A DNA stretch of 64,000 nucleotides from Chryseobacterium sp. PMSZPI (GTDB lineage Bacteria; Bacteroidota; Bacteroidia; Flavobacteriales; Weeksellaceae). Position numbers and translations under genes: made by a program. Positions within the stretch are counted from its first letter, which is position 1, and each line of letters starts with the position of its first letter. The notes beneath the pieces are model-generated. The model did not search any database, was not told where the DNA came from, and saw only the letters and a program-made list of their open reading frames with translations. The stretch covers positions 34,310 to 98,309 of the forward strand of contig NZ_PIZV01000034.1 of the NCBI RefSeq assembly GCF_002835665.1, read 5' to 3'. Shown piece by piece: positions 13,301 through 28,300 of this stretch.

Positions 13301-16300
13301 GAAGATTCTTGCGCTTCCGTCTTGGTATCCGTGAGCATATCCAACCTGGAATAAAGGTCCGTTCACAATATCAAAATGAGACTGCCATTCTGTAAATACG
13401 TTGGAAATTTCTTCTGATGACATTCCTGAAATATCAAGATCTTTAATTTCCGGTATATATTCTATTCCGTACTGTTGAGTGTATGTATTATTCTCTTTTG
13501 GATAATAGATTCTGAAGGCATCATGCTTTTCAATCAACAGCTTTATACTTTGCTTCAGCACTTCTGGATTAAGCTCAGGAACGGTAATCAGGAAAGATTG
13601 GTTCCAGTGATTAAGATCTCCTACATATCCTTCCTCAACCAAATTAAAGAACCATTCCTGAATAGGAAGGAAAGATAAACTTCCGGTAAGCTGACCTTGT
13701 TCTGTCAGAATCTGAGTTTGTTCTTCTTTGGCCTTGCTTTCCATTAATTCGGAAAGTTTCAGGACCGATCTGGTTGTAAAAATATCTTTAACGCTTACTC
13801 TTATATCAAGTCTTTGTCTGATTCTGCTGACAAGCTGGATACTGATAATACTGTCACCTCCTAATCTGAAGAAATCATCATGAATACCAATACCAGAAGC
13901 GTCTAATCCAAGAACTTCTCCATAAATCTGACATAATTTCTCCTGTAATTCGGTTTCAGGGGCTGTGTATTCTCTGCCTCCTGTAAACTCAGGCTCCGGT
14001 AAGGCTCTTCTGTCTAATTTACCATTGATAGTCAGTGGTAATGAGGTTAAGTGAACAAACGCTACAGGAACCATGTATTCTGGTAATACCTCTGATAAGA
14101 ATGCAGTAAGATCACTTACTTCATTTGCTTTTTCTGAGACATAATAGCCAACAAGGTATTTCAGTCCGGCTTTGTTTTCTTTAGCCAGAACAACAGCTTG
14201 TTTTACTTCCGGGTATTCCTGAAGTCTGTTTTCTATTTCTCCTAATTCTATTCTATAGCCGCGGATCTTCACCTGGAAGTCGTTTCTTCCGATATATTCC
14301 AGTTCACCGTCTGCAAGATAGCGTACTAAATCTCCGGTTTTGTAAAGGATTCCATTTATTTCCTGATTCTTTTCTTCTAAAGTCTGGAAAGGATTAGTGA
14401 TGAAACGTTCGGCTGTAAGTTCTTCACGGTTCAGGTAGCCTCTTGCTATTCCTGCTCCGCCTACATACAATTCTCCTACTGCTCCTACCGGAACGGCACG
14501 AAGATGTTTATCAAGGATATACATGCCTTGGTCAGGAATATTCTCCCCAATTAAGGAAGCTTTGTCCAAGTCTTCTGCTCTCAATTTCTTGTAGGTTACA
14601 TGGACGGTGGTCTCAGTAATTCCATACATGTTAATCAGTGTTGGTGCGGAATGATAACGCTCATACCAAGGTTTTAAAGAGGCCAGATTTAAGGCTTCTC
14701 CACCAAAGATCACATAGCGAAGACTACTTAGCTGTTCTTCTCTCTGAAGTGCGGTATCAATAAACTGGTAGAAGGCAGTTGGGGTTTGGTTTAATACCGT
14801 TAAGCCTTCTTCTAAACATAAGCTGAAGAATAAGTTCGTGTCTTTGGTCTGTTCAGAAGATGGAACTAATAATTTTCCGCCATAGAACAGAGCTCCCCAG
14901 ATTTCCCATACACTAAAGTCAAAGACATAGGAATGGAATAAGCTCCAAACGTCTTTGTCATTGAACTGATACCAATGATCGGTCGCACTAAACAAACGGG
15001 ACACATTGCAGTGTTCCTGCAGTACTCCTTTTGGCATTCCTGTGGTTCCACTGGTGTAGATTACATATGCCAGATGATGAGATGCTACGGAAGTAACAGG
15101 GTTTTCAATGCTGTAGTTTTCAAGAACTGTTTCCAGTTCCGGATCGTTCAAAATTAACATGGAAGTTTCCTCTCCGCAAGCTTCAAGAACATTAAGCTCA
15201 GAACCACCTTGGGTAATGACGATTTTTGCGCCTGTATCGGTAAGAATATGTTTGATTCTATCTGCTGGATATGACGGATCCATCGGCACATAAGCTCCAC
15301 CGGATTTTAACACAGCCAGAATAGCTACAAGCATTTCTTCTGAACGCTCCAAACATAAAGGAATAAGATCATCTGGCTGAATATCATACGTTTTGATAAG
15401 GTAGTTTGCCAAACGGTTAGCTCGTTCATTTAACTCACGATAAGAGAGTCTTACGGCCTGATAAACGATTGCTGTATGGTCTGGTGTTCTCTCAACCTGA
15501 TTTTCAAATAACTGATGAATGGTGGTATCACTCGGATAGTCAATTCCACAAGACCATAGCTTAGAAACAGCTTCATTTTGTTCTTCAGAAATTAAATCCA
15601 ATTCGGATATAGCAAGACTTTCTGTATCATTGATTTCTGCGATCTGACCAAGCAGGAACAGATATGTATTCAACATATTCTGAACGGTTTCTTTTGAGAA
15701 AACAGATTTCGCATAATTGAACATTCCCTGTAAACTATGGCCGATATCGTTAATCATAGTCGTCAGATCAAACTTAGCTACCTGATAATCAATATTTCCA
15801 TTGAAAGGATATAACAATGTGTTTTCATTTTCCGATTGAGAAACGTCTTCTCCAAAACTCTGAAGCCCAAACATCACCTGGAACACAGGATGTCTTGAAG
15901 TATCTTTCTCTACCCCAAGCTCTTCCACTAATTTTTCAAAAGGAAGATCCTGATAAGACTGTGCTTCCGTCACTGATTGAGCAACCTGTAAGATAAAGTC
16001 TTTTATCTGCTGATTCGGATCAATAGTTTCTCTGAGTGCCAATGTATTGACAAAGAATCCGATCATCTCTTCGAGACCTGCATGGTGACGGTTTGCAATA
16101 GGACTTCCTACAATAATATCATCCTGTCCGGAATAAGCGGAAAGTGTTAAGTAATATCCTCCTAACAAAATACTATACAAGCTTACTCCAAGGTCTTTTG
16201 AGAGATTTTTTAACTTTTGAGTCTGCTCTTCATTAAGGCTGAAATAGATATTTTCTCCTTCATACGATATTTGAGCTGGTCTCTTGAAGTCTGTTGCCAG

Positions 16301-19300
16301 ATCAAGGTTCTGGAATCCTCCAAGTTTGTTTTTCCAGTAACCGATCTGTTGTTCAAGCCTTTCTCCAGTAAGATAATTACGCTGCCATAATGCAAAATCC
16401 TTGTATTGGATCTTTAATGCAGCCAATTCATGGGGTTGCCCTTGTTTAATCGCATTGTAAATAGTGATTAGCTCTTTTAAGAAGATATCTGTGGACCATC
16501 CATCAAATGCAATATGATGAATCACTACTGATAAATAATGGCTTTCTTCAAGCCTAAAGATGTTGATATCTATAGGCAGTTCTTCTTCCAACTTGAAGAT
16601 TTTATTAGCCACGCGGCTCACTTTTTCTTCCAGTTCCTGCATTGTTTTCACTTCATACTGATGAATAGCAGGAATATCATTCATAACCAATTGCCAGCCT
16701 TTTCCTTCATCGGTCATGCGAATGACTGAACGAAGTACTTCATGACGCATTACAATAGCATCCAATGCTTTACAAAGGGTTGTAATATCTGTATTTTTAT
16801 CAAGAAGGAAGGCCATTGGAATATTATAAGCGCTGGTTCCGCCTTCATAATTTTCAATAAACCACAGTCTTTCCTGAGCAAAAGATAAACTCTGCTCTTC
16901 TGGGGTGTTAACCTTTACAGGAGTAATCGTAACCTGTTCATTGTTATGGTTTTCATCTGATAAAACAGTTGATAACAGAGCAATCGTTTTATGATTGAAT
17001 ATTTTGGCAACTTCTACCTGTATCTGTAAAGTCTGCTTGATTTTACTGATAAGCTTGATGGCCATGATACTATTTCCACCCAATCTGAAGAAATCATCAT
17101 GAATGCTGATGGTATCTGCATCCAATCCTAATACTTCACCATAAACCTGGCAAAGCTGTTTCTGAAGAGTCGTCTCCGGAGCTGTATATTCTTTGCTGCC
17201 TGTAAAATCCGGTTCAGGTAGTGCTTTTCTGTCTAATTTTCCATTGATCGTTACTGGTAAAGTCGTTAAATGAACAAAAGCACCAGGAACCATATATTCA
17301 GGAAGAGATGCTGATAAATATTCTGAAAGCAGTTCTGAATCTATAGCCTCATCAGAAACATAATACGCCGCCAGATATTTCAATCCGGATTTGTTTTCTT
17401 TGGCCAATACAGCAACCTGACGAATTTCAGAATATCCTAACAGTGTATTTTCAATTTCTCCTAATTCGATACGATACCCACGGATTTTCACCTGGAAGTC
17501 GTTTCTTCCCACATATTCCAGTTCTCCATTCGATAACCAGCGAACTAAATCCCCGGTTTTGTATAAACGGCTGTTCTCTCCTCTTTCTTTCTGGTCTGAA
17601 GTCTGGAAAGGATTTGAAATGAAACGTTCTTCGGTAAGTTCAGGACGATTTAAATACCCTCTTGCAATCCCTGCTCCTCCAATGTACAGCTCACCTACAG
17701 CTCCTATCGGAACCAGGCGATTTTGCTGATCGAGAACGTATGCATAAGTATTGGCAATCGGTCCACCGATATTCAATGGATTTCTATCTTCTTTATAGTA
17801 ATGAAGCGTTGCACAGACGGTTCCTTCTGTAGGACCATATTCGTTCACAAAAATAATATCATCAATATTTTTATCCAGGGCAGGGAAACTTTCACCTCCG
17901 GCAAATATCAGTTTCAGATTGGTTCCGTTCTCTACCACTTCTCTTAACAGAACGGGCGGAATAAATGAAACTTCAATATTATTTTCTTTGACGTATTGAT
18001 TAAGTTCTCCTACTGATGTTCTAAGCTCATTGCTGTACAACCACAAAGTATTTCCATTACATAACACCGGAAATGCTTCGTATACAAAAGCATCAAATAC
18101 ATAGTTAGAGTAACATCCTACTTCCTGATATTCTTGAAGTCGGTGAGCCTTTATCATTGATTCAATGAGGTTTATCACTCCTGAATGTTCAATCATTACT
18201 CCTTTTGGCAATCCAGTTGTTCCACTGGTGTAGATCACATAAGCAAGATGATTAGCATTTACCTGGATAACAGGATTTTCAGATGATGTTATTTCAAGTT
18301 TTGCTTGAAGGCTTACCTCATGTATAGAAAGAAGCTCAACGGCTGTATTTTCCAGCTTTCCTGCTGTACTTTCCTGCCCAATAACCAACTTAGCCTGTGT
18401 ATCCTGAAGAATATGCTGTATTCTGTCTGATGGATAAGAAGGATCCATTGGAACATAAGCTGCTCCTGATTTTAATATAGCAAGAATAGCGATCAATATA
18501 TTTTCAGAACGCTCCAGGCATATTGGTACCAGATCATCTGGCTGAAGAGCATAATTGTCAATCAGATAATGAGCCAGCTGATTGGCTTTTTCATTCAGTT
18601 CCTGATAAGAGAAACGGATATTCTGATACACCAAAGCTGTTTGAGCAGGAGTCTTTTTCACCTGATCTTCAAAAAGCTGATGGATTGTTATTTCTGACGG
18701 ATATGCTTTATAGGTGGCGTTCCATTCTTCTGTTAATTTCTTATTTTGCTCAAGAGGAACCAGATTCAATTCAGAAAGTGTCATTTCCTTCTGACCATCA
18801 CCTTCTGCTATCTGCTCCAGTAAAAACTCATAAGAACGGATCATGTTTCCAACCGTTTCTTTTGAGAAAATGGCTTTAGCATAGTTGAACATTCCTTTGA
18901 TGTGATCTTCTCCATCATCAATCATCGTCGTCAGATCAAATTTAGCCACCTGATAGTCTATTTCTCCATCAAAAGGATACAACAGCCTGTCCTGATTATT
19001 TTGAGAAGAAGAATCGCTTCCAAAATTCTGAAGGCCAAACATTACCTGGAAAACAGGGTGTCTTGAGGTATCCTGCTCTACTCCAAGTTCTTCTACCAGC
19101 TTTTCGAATGGCAGATCCTGATGAGACTGTGCTTCGGTAACTGATTTTGAAACCTGAAGAAGGAAGTCTCTAAGGTTTTGCTTAGTATCCAGGGTTTCTC
19201 TCAATGCCAGTGTGTTGACAAAGAATCCTATAATATCTTCTAGTCCTGCATGATGACGATTGGCAATAGGACTTCCTACCACAATATCATCCTGCCCTGA

Positions 19301-22300
19301 ATACGCAGAAAGCATTAAATAATAGCCTCCTAACATTACAGAATACAGGCTTATTCCAAGGTTTTTAGACAGCGTTCTCAGCTTTTCACTTTGTTCTCCA
19401 TCTAAGCTGAAATATAGATTTTCTCCTTCGTAGGATATTTGAGAAGGTCTTCTGAAATCTGTAGGAAGATCCAAATTCTGGAAATCTTCCAGTTTATCTT
19501 TCCAATAGCTGATCTGTTTTTCGAGGCGATGCCCGGAAAGGTAATCACGCTGCCATAAAGCATAATCTTTGTACTGTACTGGCAGATCAGAAAGCACCTC
19601 AGTATGTTCATTATTAAGAAAAGCCTGATAGATTGTTTGGATTTCTTTCAGGAATATATCCGTAGACCATCCATCAAAAGCAATATGGTGAATGACTGCT
19701 GACAGATAATATCGGTTTTCAAATCTGAAAATATTAATTTCAACAGGGATCTCTGTATCAAGTCGGAAGACTTTATTAGCACATTTGTTGATGGCTTCAT
19801 CTAGATCTTTTCTTGTGTTTATTTCAGTCACTTTCCATTCAGGAATGCTGTTAGTAACCACTTGGTAGCCTATTCCATCTTCTGTTGTTTTAATGATGGA
19901 ACGTAGAACTTCATGACGCTTAATAACTTCTTCGAAAGCTTTCTGTAAAATAGAAATATCCGTTTTCTGATCCAGAATTGCCGTCATTGGAATATTGTAG
20001 GCACTGCTTCCGCCTTCATAGGTTTCAATAAACCAAAGCCTTTCCTGAGCAAACGATAATCTTTGTTCTTCAGGAGTATTAACTTTTATAGAGGTAATGG
20101 CAACCTGCTCTTCAATATGGGTTTCATCCATTAACACTTCAGCTAAAGAAGCAATTGTTTTATGGCTGAAAATTGCAGCTACTTCTACTCTTATACCAAG
20201 AACCTGTTTAATCTTACTGATAAGTTTGATGGCCATGATACTGTTTCCTCCTAATCTGAAGAAATCATCATGTATTCCTATGTTGGCTGCCTCCAAACCA
20301 AGAACCAGGGCATAGATCTGACATAATTGTTTTTGTAGTTCAGTTTCAGGGGCTGTGTAATCTGTTCCTGCTGTAAATTCAGGTTCAGGAAGCCCTCGTC
20401 GGTCCAGTTTTCCATTGATGGTTAGCGGCAGTGAACTAAGGTGTACGAATGCCACAGGCACCATATATTCCGGTAATGTTTGTGATAAAAAGGTAGTAAG
20501 AAGTCCTGCTTCTATTGAAGAATCTGAAACATAATAGCCTACAAGGTATTTAAGTCCTGCTTTATTTTCTTTAGCCAACACAACGGATTGTCTTACCTCC
20601 GGATATTCCTGAAGCCTGTTTTCAATTTCGCCCAGCTCTATTCTATACCCACGGATTTTTACCTGGAAGTCATTTCTTCCCATGTATTCAAGTTCTCCGG
20701 AAGGCAGATAACGAACAAGATCGCCTGTTTTATAGATACGTCCGTTTTCTCCTTTTTCTTTCTGCTCTTTTGTCTGGAAAGGATTTTCTTGAAAGCGTTC
20801 TACAGTAAGTTCGGAACGGTTCAAATAGCCTCTGGCAACGCCTGCCCCACCAATATAGAGTTCTCCAATAGCACCTACCGGTACCGGACGATGGTAAGCA
20901 TCAAGCACATAAATACTTGTATTGCTGATTGGCCGTCCAATATTATTAACTCTGCTGTTGGTATTGACAAGAGATGTTACTGTAGTCTCAGTAGGGCCAT
21001 AGGAATTGACTAATTTAAATGCTCCTTCTTTTAATTTTTTGTGTAAATCTGAGGATAAGGCTTCCCCGCCTGAGTTCAGTATACGCAAGCTTTTCACCTT
21101 AGTAACATCTATACTTTGCAGTACGGAAGGCGTAAGGTGGATATAAGAAACGTTATGATCCGTCAATGTTTTTATAAACTCTTCTTCATTGAGTAACAGA
21201 TTTTGACTGTCTATGAAGACTAAAGTATTTCCATTTAATATAGCGAGCAAAATCTGCTCTATAGAGGCATCAAACACATAGTTGGCAAACTGCAGAATAA
21301 CATCGGAACTGTTTAATCCGTAACGAGGATAGAGATCATGAATTAAATTAACAGCACCTTTATGCTCTATCATTACCCCTTTAGGCATACCCGTTGTTCC
21401 ACTGGTATAAATTACATAGGCAAGGTTTTCTTCCGTACCTTTCGTAAGAGGGTTATCTGTGCTCATTCCTGCAAGGGTACTGATGAAAGACATATTGTCT
21501 AAAGAGATAATATCCAGCGGCTTTTCTGCATTCTGAGATATTGCCTCTTTTGTAGTTTCCTGAGCAATAACCAGTAAAGCACTGGTGTCTTTTAGGATAT
21601 GCTGTATTCTTTTTGCAGGATATGACGGATCTACAGGTACATACGCTGCACCTGCTTTCATTACTGCAAGAATCGCAATAAGCATTTGCTCGGAACGATT
21701 CAGACAAAGGGGAATCAGGTCATCCGGTTTAATACCGTATGTCTTTATAAGATAATTGGCTAAACGATTGGCTTTCTCATTCAATTCAAAATAAGACAGC
21801 TTATTGGCCTGATAGATAACAGCAATATTATCAGGCGTTTTAATTACCTGATTTTCAAATATATGATGTATTGTTTTTTGAGTTAAATAATTATTCTCTG
21901 TATCAGCAGAAAATTCATATTCTGAAACAGAATGCACATCATTTTCAATTTCCTCTGGCTTGGTTGGGCTAATAACAAAATTAGTGTGGGAACTATTTCT
22001 ATTGATGTATTCAATGCTGCCATTAGGAAGATATCTGGCAGTATCCCCTGTTTTATACAGTCTTTCGTTTTCTCCATTTTTATTAGAGACCGCCTCTTGG
22101 AATGGATTATTAATGAAACGTTGAGCAGTTAGTTCCGGCTGATTCAAATATCCTCTGGCAATACCAGGTCCGCCTATGTAAAGCTCTCCTATAGATCCAA
22201 ACTGAACCTGATTAAGCTCAGCATCAAGAATATAAACATCCTGGCCAAGAACATTTTTACGTGTAAAGGCATTGTCCTTATTATCTGAATGGAACTTTTT

Positions 22301-25300
22301 ATAGGTTACAAAAACAGTAGTTTCAGTAGGGCCATAAATATTAATAACGGAGCAATTTTTATGATAACGTTCATTCCAGGATTCCAAAATACCTGGATTC
22401 AGGGTCTCACCACCTAAAATTACATAACGAAGGTGATTGAGTTGATCTTCTTTTTCAAGAGCTACCTCAATAAATTGTCCAAATGCCGTTGGGGTCTGAC
22501 AAAGAATAGTAATTTGCTGTTCTAAACATAATGTAAAGAGTAAGTTTAGATCTTTAATCTGCTCAGATGAAGGGACAAGCAATTTCCCCCCGTATAACAG
22601 AGCTCCCCATATTTCAAGTACACTGAAATCAAATACATAGGAGTGGAATAAAGTCCAGACATCCTTATCCGTAAAATTATAGCCGTGATCTGTTGCTTTA
22701 AATAAACGTATTACATTCTTATGTTCCTGCATCACGCCTTTAGGCAGCCCTGTAGTTCCACTGGTATAGATTACATAGGCAAGATGAGAATGCGTAACAT
22801 GGGTAAATGGATTTGAACAGCTGTATCCTTTTATCTCTTCTTTCAGCTCCAAATCATCCAAAACCAATAGAGAAACCGGCTGGGTATCTATTGTACGTAT
22901 TTTGAGTGCTGCATCAGCATGTGCGAAGACAATTCTGGCTCCGGTATCATTAAGAATATGTTTTATTCTATCGGCAGGATGGGTTGGATCCATAGGAACA
23001 TAGCCCGCTCCAGCCTTTAATACGGCAAGAATGGAGATCAACATATCATCTGAACGGTTCAGACATAACGGAATCATCTCGTCCGGCTGAACATCATATT
23101 TTTCAATAAGATAATGCGCCAAACGATTGGCTTTTTCATTAAGTTCTCTATAGGAAAGTTCAATACCCTTATAAACCACCGCAATATGATCCGGTGTTTG
23201 TGCAACCTGATTTTCGAAAAGCTCATGGATGGTTTTTTCTGATGAGAATTCATGCCAGGTGTTATTCCAGTCTTCGGTGATCTTTTTATATTTTTCCTGT
23301 GTAAGAAGGTGTAATCCGGATGATGTTATATTTTCATTTTCAAGGATCTGGCCAAGTGAAACCTGCATTCCCTCAATCATTTGACCCATCATTTCATGAT
23401 CAAACAGAAACCCTTCATAGTTTAGGGTTAATGAAACTTCACTTCCTCTTTCAAAAGCAACAATTCCCAGCGGATAATCCAGCTTTTCCACGGCATCTCT
23501 GAAAACAAAACCGAGTTCATTCTGATCTTCTCCTTCTGGTACAGGATAGTTTTCATACACAAATAAGCTGCTGAAAATCCTGCGCCCATCATGATGCAGT
23601 TCTGCCAGGTTAATGTCACTATGGGTATTAATATCACTGATTCTATTCTGAATTTCTTTGATATGATCTACCACTCTTCCTTCTTCATGGCTAACGATTA
23701 ATGGCAATGTGTTGATGTATAATCCTGCAGAAGACTCTATTCCATCTATTGGCAAGCTTCGTCCTGATACCGTTGTTCCTACAACTGTTGTACTTAACCC
23801 GCCATAGATTCTCAGCTGTTGATGCCACAGGTACTGTAATATAGCATTTACCGTTAATCCGTGAGTCTTTGTAAAGGCTTTAAGTAAATCATATTGATCC
23901 CCATCAATCGTCATTTTTACCTGTTGATGATCTTGGATATGGCGGTATGTTCCTAAGTCAATATGTCTTTGAGATGCTTTAATGAGCCCGCTTAAGTCTT
24001 CCTGATCTTCCAAAGACTTCATATAAGTATTCCAGAATCCTCTGGCTGTTTCTTTATGATCCCGAAGGTATCTTTGGGTATCTGTATAGGCCTGATCTGG
24101 TACAACAGTAATTTTCTCCCCTTTGGTAAGGTTCAGATAATGGGTATGGATACTGTTAAGAATTACCGGGATACTCCATCCATCCAAAATAGCATGATGG
24201 TTACTGAACAAACAGGTATACTGATCTTTCGAACGTTTAAACAAATATACTCTGAAGAGATCTCCTTTGGAAAGATCATACCCTTCAAAACGGTCTTTTG
24301 CTGTACTATCTTTAATGAATGTTTCCTGAACATCTTCAGTCATATCGCTGATATCCTGATAACGCCAGTCTACATTTCCATTTTTATTGATGACCTGAAC
24401 AATCTCTCCATTCCAGTCGAATCTCATCCTCAATGAAGGATAAGCAGCCTGAGTAAGACTCCAGGCTTTTTTAAGGCTTTCTGCATCCAGAACAGCATTA
24501 TAATCCCATAATAACTGCACCCTGTAGGCATCATCTTTTTCTCCCTGATTTAAAGCGTGGTATACAAACCCTTCCTGTAAACTGTTAGCAAGATATACGC
24601 CTTCTATTTCCGCTGTTTTTTGGATCTCTGTAAGCTGTTCAAAGTCTACCACATGGTCTACATCGGACGGAGTTAGATAACTTTGTGTTTCCTGAGAAAG
24701 AGTTTCAACGATAGTTTCAATATTGGCTTTAAAATCTTCTGTTAAAAGTTTAATCTGTTCTTCCGGCAGATATCCTGCAATTTCAAAGCGTAATTGTCCA
24801 TCCACAACAGCACCATTCATGCTGATATAGTGACTGTCACGATTATTTTTTCCTATTCCCGATCCGGCATCTTCAGCTGCAATAAACCAGTTTTGCTCTC
24901 CTGTTTCCTGATCTAATTGTCCTAAATAATTGAAACTTACCTTTGGCAGCGCACGTTCAGTATATCCCACTAAACTTCCATAACCAATTCCATTATGAGG
25001 AACACTTCTCAAGGATTCTTTGGTCAAAATGATAGTCTCTGCCAATCCTTTTCCATTTTTCAGGAGTAAAGGGAACATTGTAGTGAACCATCCTACGGTT
25101 TCTGTAATATCAAGCTGCGGAAATACTTCTTCACGGCCATGGCTTTCTAAAAGAACAGCATGAGATTCCTCCCCTGTTAATTTTGTAAGCGAAATTGACA
25201 ACGCTGAAAGCAATAGATCGTTAATCTGAGTCTGATAAACGTGATGCGTATTTCTGATTAAAGCTTCTGTTGTTTCTTTATTTAAAATCAGGCTACTGCG

Positions 25301-28300
25301 ATAAGAATCTTTTATGATGAAACGATCCAGCACTTTATTATGAGCTTCTGTTGTCTCTGCGGATGTATTCCAGTATAGCAATTCTTTGATTCTGGATTCA
25401 GTATCTTCAGAGCGATAGTCTTTTACAGCATTTACCCATTGACGATAACTGCTTCCCTTCGTATGGGAAAGAACTTTTTCTCTATCTCCTTTTTCAAGAG
25501 ACTGATAGATATTCTTTATGTCTTCTGTAATAATCCTCCAGCTTACTGCATCAATAATCAAATGATGAAAAGCGAAATAAAGTCTCGCGCTGCCATCTTC
25601 ATATCCATTGATGTATCCTATCTGATACAACGGTCCTTGTTCAATATCAAAACCAGACTGCCATTCTGTAAGTATTTTTGATAATTCTTCTTTATTCAGA
25701 ACGGAAGCATCCAAATACTTAAGAGACGGGAAATTCTGAGTATTTCCATAGGTTTGAGTATATCCACTCTCTCCTCTTTCAAATTTTAATCTGAATGCAT
25801 CATGTCTTTCTATCAAATGCTGGATAGATTCTTCCAGTAATTCTTTATCAAGCTCTGGAACATTGACAAGGAAAGCCTGATTCCAATGATTGAAATCTGC
25901 AAGATATCCCTGTTCTTTCTTGCTAAAGAACCATTCCTGAACAGGAAGTAAGGAAACCTCTCCTGTAAGAAGCCCCTGTTCTGTTGCAATTTGTGTTTGC
26001 TCGTTCTGTTTTTTCTCTTCAATAAGTAAAGACAGTGCTGCTGCTGTTCGGGACGTGAAGACCTCTTTCACGCTTATTTTTACATCCAATTGCTGTCTGA
26101 TTCTTCCTACCAGCTGAATACTTATGATACTGTCGCCTCCTAATCTGAAGAAATCATCATGAATACTGATCGTTTCAACATCAATTCCCAACACGCTGCC
26201 ATAAATCTGACAAAGCTTAATCTGAATTTCGGTTTGTGGAGCAATATAGTCTTTGCTACCTGTAAATTCGGGTTCCGGAAGTTGTTTTCTATCCAGCTTT
26301 CCATTAATTGTGAGCGGTAAAGCCTCCAAATGAACAAAAACTGCGGGAACCATATATTCCGGCAAAGATTCTGATACATATTCAGATAGAAGGTGAGAAT
26401 CTATTTCGGAATCGGAAACATAATATCCGGCCAGATATTTCAATCCAGCTTTATTTTCTTTAGCTAAAACCGCTGTCTGGCGAATTCCCGGATAACGTAC
26501 TAATGTATTTTCAATTTCTCCTAATTCAATTCTATATCCTCGGATTTTTACCTGGAAATCATTTCTGCCCAGGTATTCCAGTTCTCCATTAGCAAGCCAG
26601 CGTACTAAATCCCCTGTTTTATATAATCGTCCGTTTTTACCATTTTCTTTATCTTCTAAGCTTTGGAAAGGATTGATAATAAAACGTTCTTCCGTAAGTT
26701 CAGGACGGTTCAGGTATCCTCTGGTAATACCTGCTCCGCCGATATACAATTCTCCTATTGCTCCAACGGGAACAGGACGAAGGGTTTCATCCAGAACATA
26801 AGAGGTCATATTTCCAATTGGACGCCCTATATTCAACGAATTATTATCTTCTTTGTAATAATGAAGAGTAGCACAAACGGTTCCTTCAGTAGGTCCATAG
26901 GCATTAATAATATCTACTCCTTCAGTCTGATAAAGAGCCATCAACTGTGGATTGGTTATGTCTCCTGCTACTATCAGTTTCTCTAAAGGTAAAATATAGT
27001 CCTTGGTAAGAAGTACAGGCGGAATGGTTGCGATCCGGATATTATTTTCATTGATATAATTTTGCAATGCTGCAATATCAGTCTGTTTTTCTTTATCCAG
27101 CAGATAGATGCTATGACCATGAGTAATGAAAGGGAAAAGCTCCGCAACATGGGCATCAAAGACATAGTTAGCATACCACAAACAGTTTTTATAGGTTGAA
27201 TCCCCCGACACAAGAGACTGATGTTGTTTCGCCAGGTTTACCACTCCTCTATGTTCCACCATAACTCCTTTCGGAAGTCCTGTTGTTCCACTTGTGTAAA
27301 TCACATAAGCTAGATTCTCAGATTTTGTTTTGGTAGCCGGATTGTTTGAATCTGCTATTTCCAGCTGTGCTTTATGTTGAACCTCATCCAGAGAAATAAG
27401 TTCTGCATTTTGATCTTTTAATTTCTCAACTGTACTTTCCTGACCTATTACTAACCTTGCCTGAGTATCTTCAAGAATATGTCTGATTCTGTCTGAAGGA
27501 TATGATGGATCAACCGGCACATATGCTCCTCCTGATTTCAGAACTCCTAAAATAGCAATCAGCATATTTTCACTGCGTTCCAGACATAAAGGAATAATTT
27601 CGTCCGGTTGAATATTATATTTCCCGATCAGATAATGGGCTAACCGGTTTGACTTTTCATTTAATTCCTGATAGGAAAGTTGAATATCCTGATATACCAA
27701 AGCTATATGATCCGGAGTCTTTATCACCTGATCTTCAAAAAGCTGATGAATGGTTTTATTGGATGGATACTCTGTAACCGTGTCATTCCAGTCTTCTGTT
27801 ACTTTCTTATACTCTGTATGAGTAAGGAACTGGAAATCATTAATTGTAGTATTCGCTGCATTTTCAGTACCTATCGCTGCAATCTGTTCTAAAAGCAGAA
27901 CATAGGTATCTTTCATTTTCAGAATGGTATCTTTACTGAAAAGAGAAACTGAATAATTAAACATCCCTTTTATCTTCTCTTCACCATCATCAATCATCGT
28001 AGTCAAATCAAACTTCGCAGCCTGATAATCTATTTCGCCTTCAAAAAGTGAGAATACAGCGTCTTTTTGGGTCTCTCTTCCAAAGCTTTGAACGCCAAAC
28101 ATCACCTGAAATACAGGATGACGGGACATATCCTGTTCTACACCCAGTTCTTCCACCAATTTTTCAAATGGAAGATCCTGATGAGACTGTGCTTCTGCCA
28201 CAGATTGAGATACCTGAAGAATAAAGTTTTTAAAATTCTGTCCGGAATTCACATTTTCTCTCAGTGCCAGCGTATTAACAAAGAAACCAACAATATCTTC

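Noticed and set aside
21880..22130. Frameshift or assembly break at the tandem A domains
   Set aside because: The frame is open through the junction, and the linker continues smoothly into the next A domain. It is kept as a real feature, with long-read checking advised.
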